DNA of 7,082 nt, from positions 1-7,082 of the forward strand of contig DAOWHE010000051.1 of assembly GCA_030641585.1 (NCBI GenBank), read 5' to 3'. This document shows, in pieces, positions 4,678-7,082 of the stretch (its first letter is position 1; each line of letters opens with the position of its first letter). A program made the position numbers and the translations under genes. A model generated the notes under the pieces. It made no database searches. It was not told the origin of the DNA and saw only the letters and a program-made list of their open reading frames with translations. The DNA comes from Dehalococcoidales bacterium. Lineage in GTDB: Bacteria > Chloroflexota > Dehalococcoidia > Dehalococcoidales > ARS1013.

Positions 4678-5691
4678 ATGAAGGTGTCTGAGCTGGGAGA
4701 GTTTGGGCTGATTGAACACTTGGCTAAAATAGCTTATCAGACCCAAGGCAAAGAAACTACCCCAGGCCAACAACTCATTATTGGTATCGGCGATGACGCT
4801 GCTGTCTGGCATGGTGATGCCAGGGTAGAGCTGGCTACCGCTGACTCCTTTATCCAGGACGTCCACTTTAGCCTAGGTACGGCTTCCTGGAATGAACTCG
4901 GCTGGAAGGCACTGGCAGCTAGCTTGAGCGATATTGCCGCCATGGGTGGTGTGCCCAAATATGCCTTGGTCTCACTGTCCTTACCCGGTGACACTGAAGT
5001 AGAGGATGTCACTGACCTCTACCGGGGAATGATTCAAGTGGGGCAGCAGTTTGGTGTAGCTATAGTTGGTGGTGATACCAGTAATGCACCACTGGTTATT
5101 ATTAATACCACTGTTCTTGGTAGTACCAAAGGTCGGGACATGCATATCCTCACCCGCTCGGCAGCCAAGCCCGGCGATAAAGTAGCTGTCACCGGCTATT
5201 TGGGAGCGGCTGCCGCCGGCCTGGAGATGCTTACTAAGCATCTCATATTTGACCCTGAAGACGGTGCTTCCTTAGAAAGAGCCTTCCTCCACCCCGAGCC
5301 ACGGATAGCCGAAGGGCAACTACTACTGGAGCAAGGCGTAAAAACAGCCATAGATATTAGCGATGGGCTGGTTTCAGACCTGAGCCATATCTTGAAGGCC
5401 AGCCGGGTTAGCGCCCAAATAGTAATTGACCGTGTGCCCATTCACCCCGCCGTTAAGGCTAACTTCGGCGATAAAGCGGTTGAGCTGGCGCTTTCAGGAG
5501 GAGAGGACTACGAACTCCTGTTTACCGCAAGCGCCGAGGTTACACGCCAGGTAATCACAAAAGCCTCCTGCCCGGTAACAGTTATCGGCAACATCATCGC
5601 TGATAAGATAGGCAAGATTACACTTATTGATAGAGAAGGAAAGCCTTTTAGACCAACTAAGACAGGATGGGAGCACTTTGCCACGAGCTAG
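4678..5691 (+). CDS. thiL: Thiamine-monophosphate kinase
   Basis: 337 residues, the usual size. The enzyme phosphorylates thiamine monophosphate to the active cofactor thiamine diphosphate with ATP in the cytoplasm. Motifs along the AIR-synthase-like fold: GIGDDAAV (36-43), ADSFIQDVHF (55-64), SLSDIAAMGG (82-91), GGDTS (131-135), DISDGL (226-231) and SGGEDYELLF (273-282). I chose the ATG at 4678 over the in-frame TTG at 4672 because TATAAT ends at 4670, so transcription should start at or just before this ATG and the TTG would lie upstream of the message. No other thi genes are nearby. The tsaE gene overlaps its last 14 nt. Confidence 0.94.
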   Translation: MKVSELGEFGLIEHLAKIAYQTQGKETTPGQQLIIGIGDDAAVWHGDARVELATADSFIQDVHFSLGTASWNELGWKALAASLSDIAAMGGVPKYALVSLSLPGDTEVEDVTDLYRGMIQVGQQFGVAIVGGDTSNAPLVIINTTVLGSTKGRDMHILTRSAAKPGDKVAVTGYLGAAAAGLEMLTKHLIFDPEDGASLERAFLHPEPRIAEGQLLLEQGVKTAIDISDGLVSDLSHILKASRVSAQIVIDRVPIHPAVKANFGDKAVELALSGGEDYELLFTASAEVTRQVITKASCPVTVIGNIIADKIGKITLIDREGKPFRPTKTGWEHFATS

Positions 5692-6214
5692 AGCCAAATC
5701 ACCAAATTCTCCAGGCAAAATAGACTGCCTTGAGCTAACTAGCCATAGCCCTGATGAGACCCAGCAGCTGGGAAGGCGTATCGGGGAGCTGGCCATGCCT
5801 GGTGATATTTTCCTCCTGGTCGGCAGTCTGGGAGCGGGAAAGACCTGCCTTACTCAGGGTATTGCCTGGGGGCTGGATATCAAAGAATATACACTGAGTC
5901 CTTCCTTCGTCTTAATTCGTGAACTCCGTGGCCGGCTGCCCTTGTATCATATAGACCTTTACCGGCTTGACCGAATAGAAGAGATTGCCGACCTGGGACT
6001 GGATGATTACCTCTATGGCAACGGCGTCTGTGTCATAGAATGGGCAGAAAAGGGCTTGAGTATACTGCCACCGGAGCATCTCCTGATTCAAATAAGTTAT
6101 CTTGACGATACCGAGCGCCTCTTTCAACTCAAACCCAGCGGCAGGCGCTACCTGGAAATGGTAAACAAGTTGAAACCCCTTGCCTTCACTAACCAAAAGG
6201 GCGGGAGTAGATAA
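5678..6214 (+). CDS. tsaE: tRNA t6A synthesis ATPase TsaE
   Basis: 178 residues. TsaE is the P-loop ATPase that works with TsaB and TsaD to place threonylcarbamoyl on A37 of tRNAs reading ANN codons. Walker A is GSLGAGKT (49-56), followed by the family motifs SPSFVLIREL (74-83), HIDLYRL (91-97) and IEWAEKG (120-126). The start is taken as TTG at 5678 with GGGAG 4 nt upstream, inside the end of thiL. The frame is open upstream to 5627, but that part is simply thiL sequence in another frame. Even so, the N-terminus is about 18 residues longer than typical (MPRARAKSPNSPGK), and no alternative start is available closer to the domain. The stop TAATG overlaps the tsaB start by one base. Confidence 0.93.
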   Translation: MPRARAKSPNSPGKIDCLELTSHSPDETQQLGRRIGELAMPGDIFLLVGSLGAGKTCLTQGIAWGLDIKEYTLSPSFVLIRELRGRLPLYHIDLYRLDRIEEIADLGLDDYLYGNGVCVIEWAEKGLSILPPEHLLIQISYLDDTERLFQLKPSGRRYLEMVNKLKPLAFTNQKGGSR

Positions 6215-6945
6215 TGCAACTGGCAATTGATACTTCAACCGATACCGCCGGCCTGGCTATCGTTCAAGACGGCGAGATACTGACCGAATTAACCTGGCGC
6301 TGCCAGAAGAACCACTCTGTGGAACTGATGCCTCGCCTGAGCCAGCTTCTTAAGCAGACCAAGTTAGAGCTTAAATCTATAAGTTATATCATCGTTGCCA
6401 GAGGACCGGGAAGCTTTAATGGGCTGCGAGTCGGAATTAGCACCGCTAAAGCCCTGGCCTTCAGCCTGGAAATTCCGCTCGTTGGCATCAGCACTCTAGA
6501 GGCAGAAGCCTATCAGCATGCTGAAACCGGCTTACCTGTCTGCCCGATTTTTAGTGCCGGCCGGAGTGAGATTGCCACCGCTATCTATCAGAGAAAGAAT
6601 AGCCAGTGGTATCGGATTACCGCCGAGCATATTACTACAGTGGAGGCTCTGTGTTCAAAGCTTACTGCCAAGACCATATTTTGCGGACAGCTAACACCAG
6701 CTATCGCTTCCCAGCTGAAAGCAAAACTCGGAGAGAGAGCCATAATCCCACCTCCAGCCTCAAGACTCAGGCGAGCCAGCTTCCTGGCCGAGCTGGGGCT
6801 TAAGCGGCTTAAGGCGGGTGACTTTGACCAGCCAGCCACCCTGCAGCCAATGTACCTCAGACGACCGGCAATCACCAAACCAAAACGCACAACCTGGATA
6901 GCCAGAACTGGTAGCGATATAAAAAGAGGAAGAGGGGCTAATTGA
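6214..6945 (+). CDS. tsaB: tRNA t6A synthesis protein TsaB
   Basis: 243 residues of the ASKHA-fold TsaB family, the scaffold that dimerises with TsaD and binds TsaE in t6A37 formation. It begins MQLAIDTSTDTAGLAIVQDG, has QKNHSVELMP (31-40) and the signature GPGSFNGLRVGISTAKALA (64-82), where Asn replaces the more common Thr after Phe. The C-terminal part (residues about 160-243) is more divergent and basic. ATG at 6214 overlaps the tsaE stop (TAATG), with GGCGGGAG just upstream as ribosome binding site, so translation is probably coupled. tsaD is not in the window. Confidence 0.94.
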   Translation: MQLAIDTSTDTAGLAIVQDGEILTELTWRCQKNHSVELMPRLSQLLKQTKLELKSISYIIVARGPGSFNGLRVGISTAKALAFSLEIPLVGISTLEAEAYQHAETGLPVCPIFSAGRSEIATAIYQRKNSQWYRITAEHITTVEALCSKLTAKTIFCGQLTPAIASQLKAKLGERAIIPPPASRLRRASFLAELGLKRLKAGDFDQPATLQPMYLRRPAITKPKRTTWIARTGSDIKRGRGAN

Positions 6946-7007
6946 CCACCAAGGGTAGAGCTGAAGAGCGGTTAGGGTTGGTTAGACTAGTAATCAACAA
7001 AAAATAA
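6942..7007 (+). CDS. Possible 21-residue micro-ORF
   Basis: A TTG at 6942 overlaps the tsaB stop (ATTGA) and is preceded by a strong GAGGGG at 4 nt. It reads MTTKGRAEERLGLVRLVINK and one more Lys, then TAA. Purine-rich sequence is common here, so the ribosome binding site may be chance. It could be a coupled micro-peptide, a decayed gene stump between tsaB and ndk, or nothing. Confidence 0.25.
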   Translation: MTTKGRAEERLGLVRLVINKK

Positions 7008-7024
7008 TAATCGGAGAGGGGAGA

Positions 7025-7082
7025 ATGGAAAGGTCACTGGTTCTTATTAAGCCTGACGGAATGCAAAGAGGGTTAGCCGGTA
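7025..7082 (+). CDS. ndk: Nucleoside diphosphate kinase, N-terminus only
   Basis: The first 19 residues, MERSLVLIKPDGMQRGLAG, match the strongly conserved start of Ndk (LxLIKPDGxxRGLxG, with the Lys that contacts the nucleotide phosphates). The enzyme equalises nucleoside di- and triphosphate pools by a phosphohistidine intermediate; the active-site His lies beyond the window. ATG at 7025 has GGAGAGGGGAG directly upstream. It is 79 nt downstream of tsaB on the same strand, so it may be read from the thiL promoter; I see no convincing separate promoter or terminator in the gap. Confidence 0.9.
   Translation, partial: MERSLVLIKPDGMQRGLAG

Noticed and set aside
5627..5677. Longer TsaE start at 5627
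   Set aside because: The added residues are thiL coding sequence in another frame, and TTG at 5678 has a ribosome binding site.

Overview
The window looks like a chromosomal piece of a bacterium with moderate GC content. Dehalococcoidia (Chloroflexota) or a nearby lineage is my best guess. The basis is frequent TTG starts, tight short operons, consensus sigma-70-type promoters, a lysine-rich micro-ORF after rnc, and the rnc / acylphosphatase / mobA / thiL-tsaE-tsaB-ndk content. This assignment is inference; no rRNA or other decisive marker is present.

Left part (1-1470), all on the minus strand. A Crp/Fnr-family regulator (594-1217, probably starting further upstream) is followed by a short intergenic region. 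That region holds a perfect TGTGA-N6-TCACA palindrome positioned like a class II activator site over an extended -10 promoter. Next come a 51-codon lipoprotein-like micro-ORF and, overlapping it by 7 nt, a lipoprotein with heptad repeats that runs off the window start. A terminator-shaped hairpin with a U-tract lies inside the micro-ORF. The regulator reads best with an N-terminal extension that is either out of frame across a six-G run or started from a non-canonical ATT.

Middle part. Positions 1306-1629 hold the regulator promoter and a 13-bp perfect inverted repeat, and I see no gene there. A tRNA-Gln(CTG) gene (minus strand) and rnc (plus strand) are transcribed divergently from clear promoters. 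After rnc come a 47-residue Lys/Glu-rich protein and acylphosphatase, all on plus. Facing them on minus are mobA (molybdopterin guanylyltransferase) and a DUF362 protein, 3 nt apart.

Right part, plus strand. An apparently leaderless thiL (thiamine-phosphate kinase) leads an overlapping cluster with tsaE and tsaB (tRNA t6A37 synthesis), then a possible 21-residue micro-ORF and the first 19 codons of ndk. Most of the right half is ordinary housekeeping. The least explained part is the regulator / Crp-box / small-lipoprotein module at the left end.
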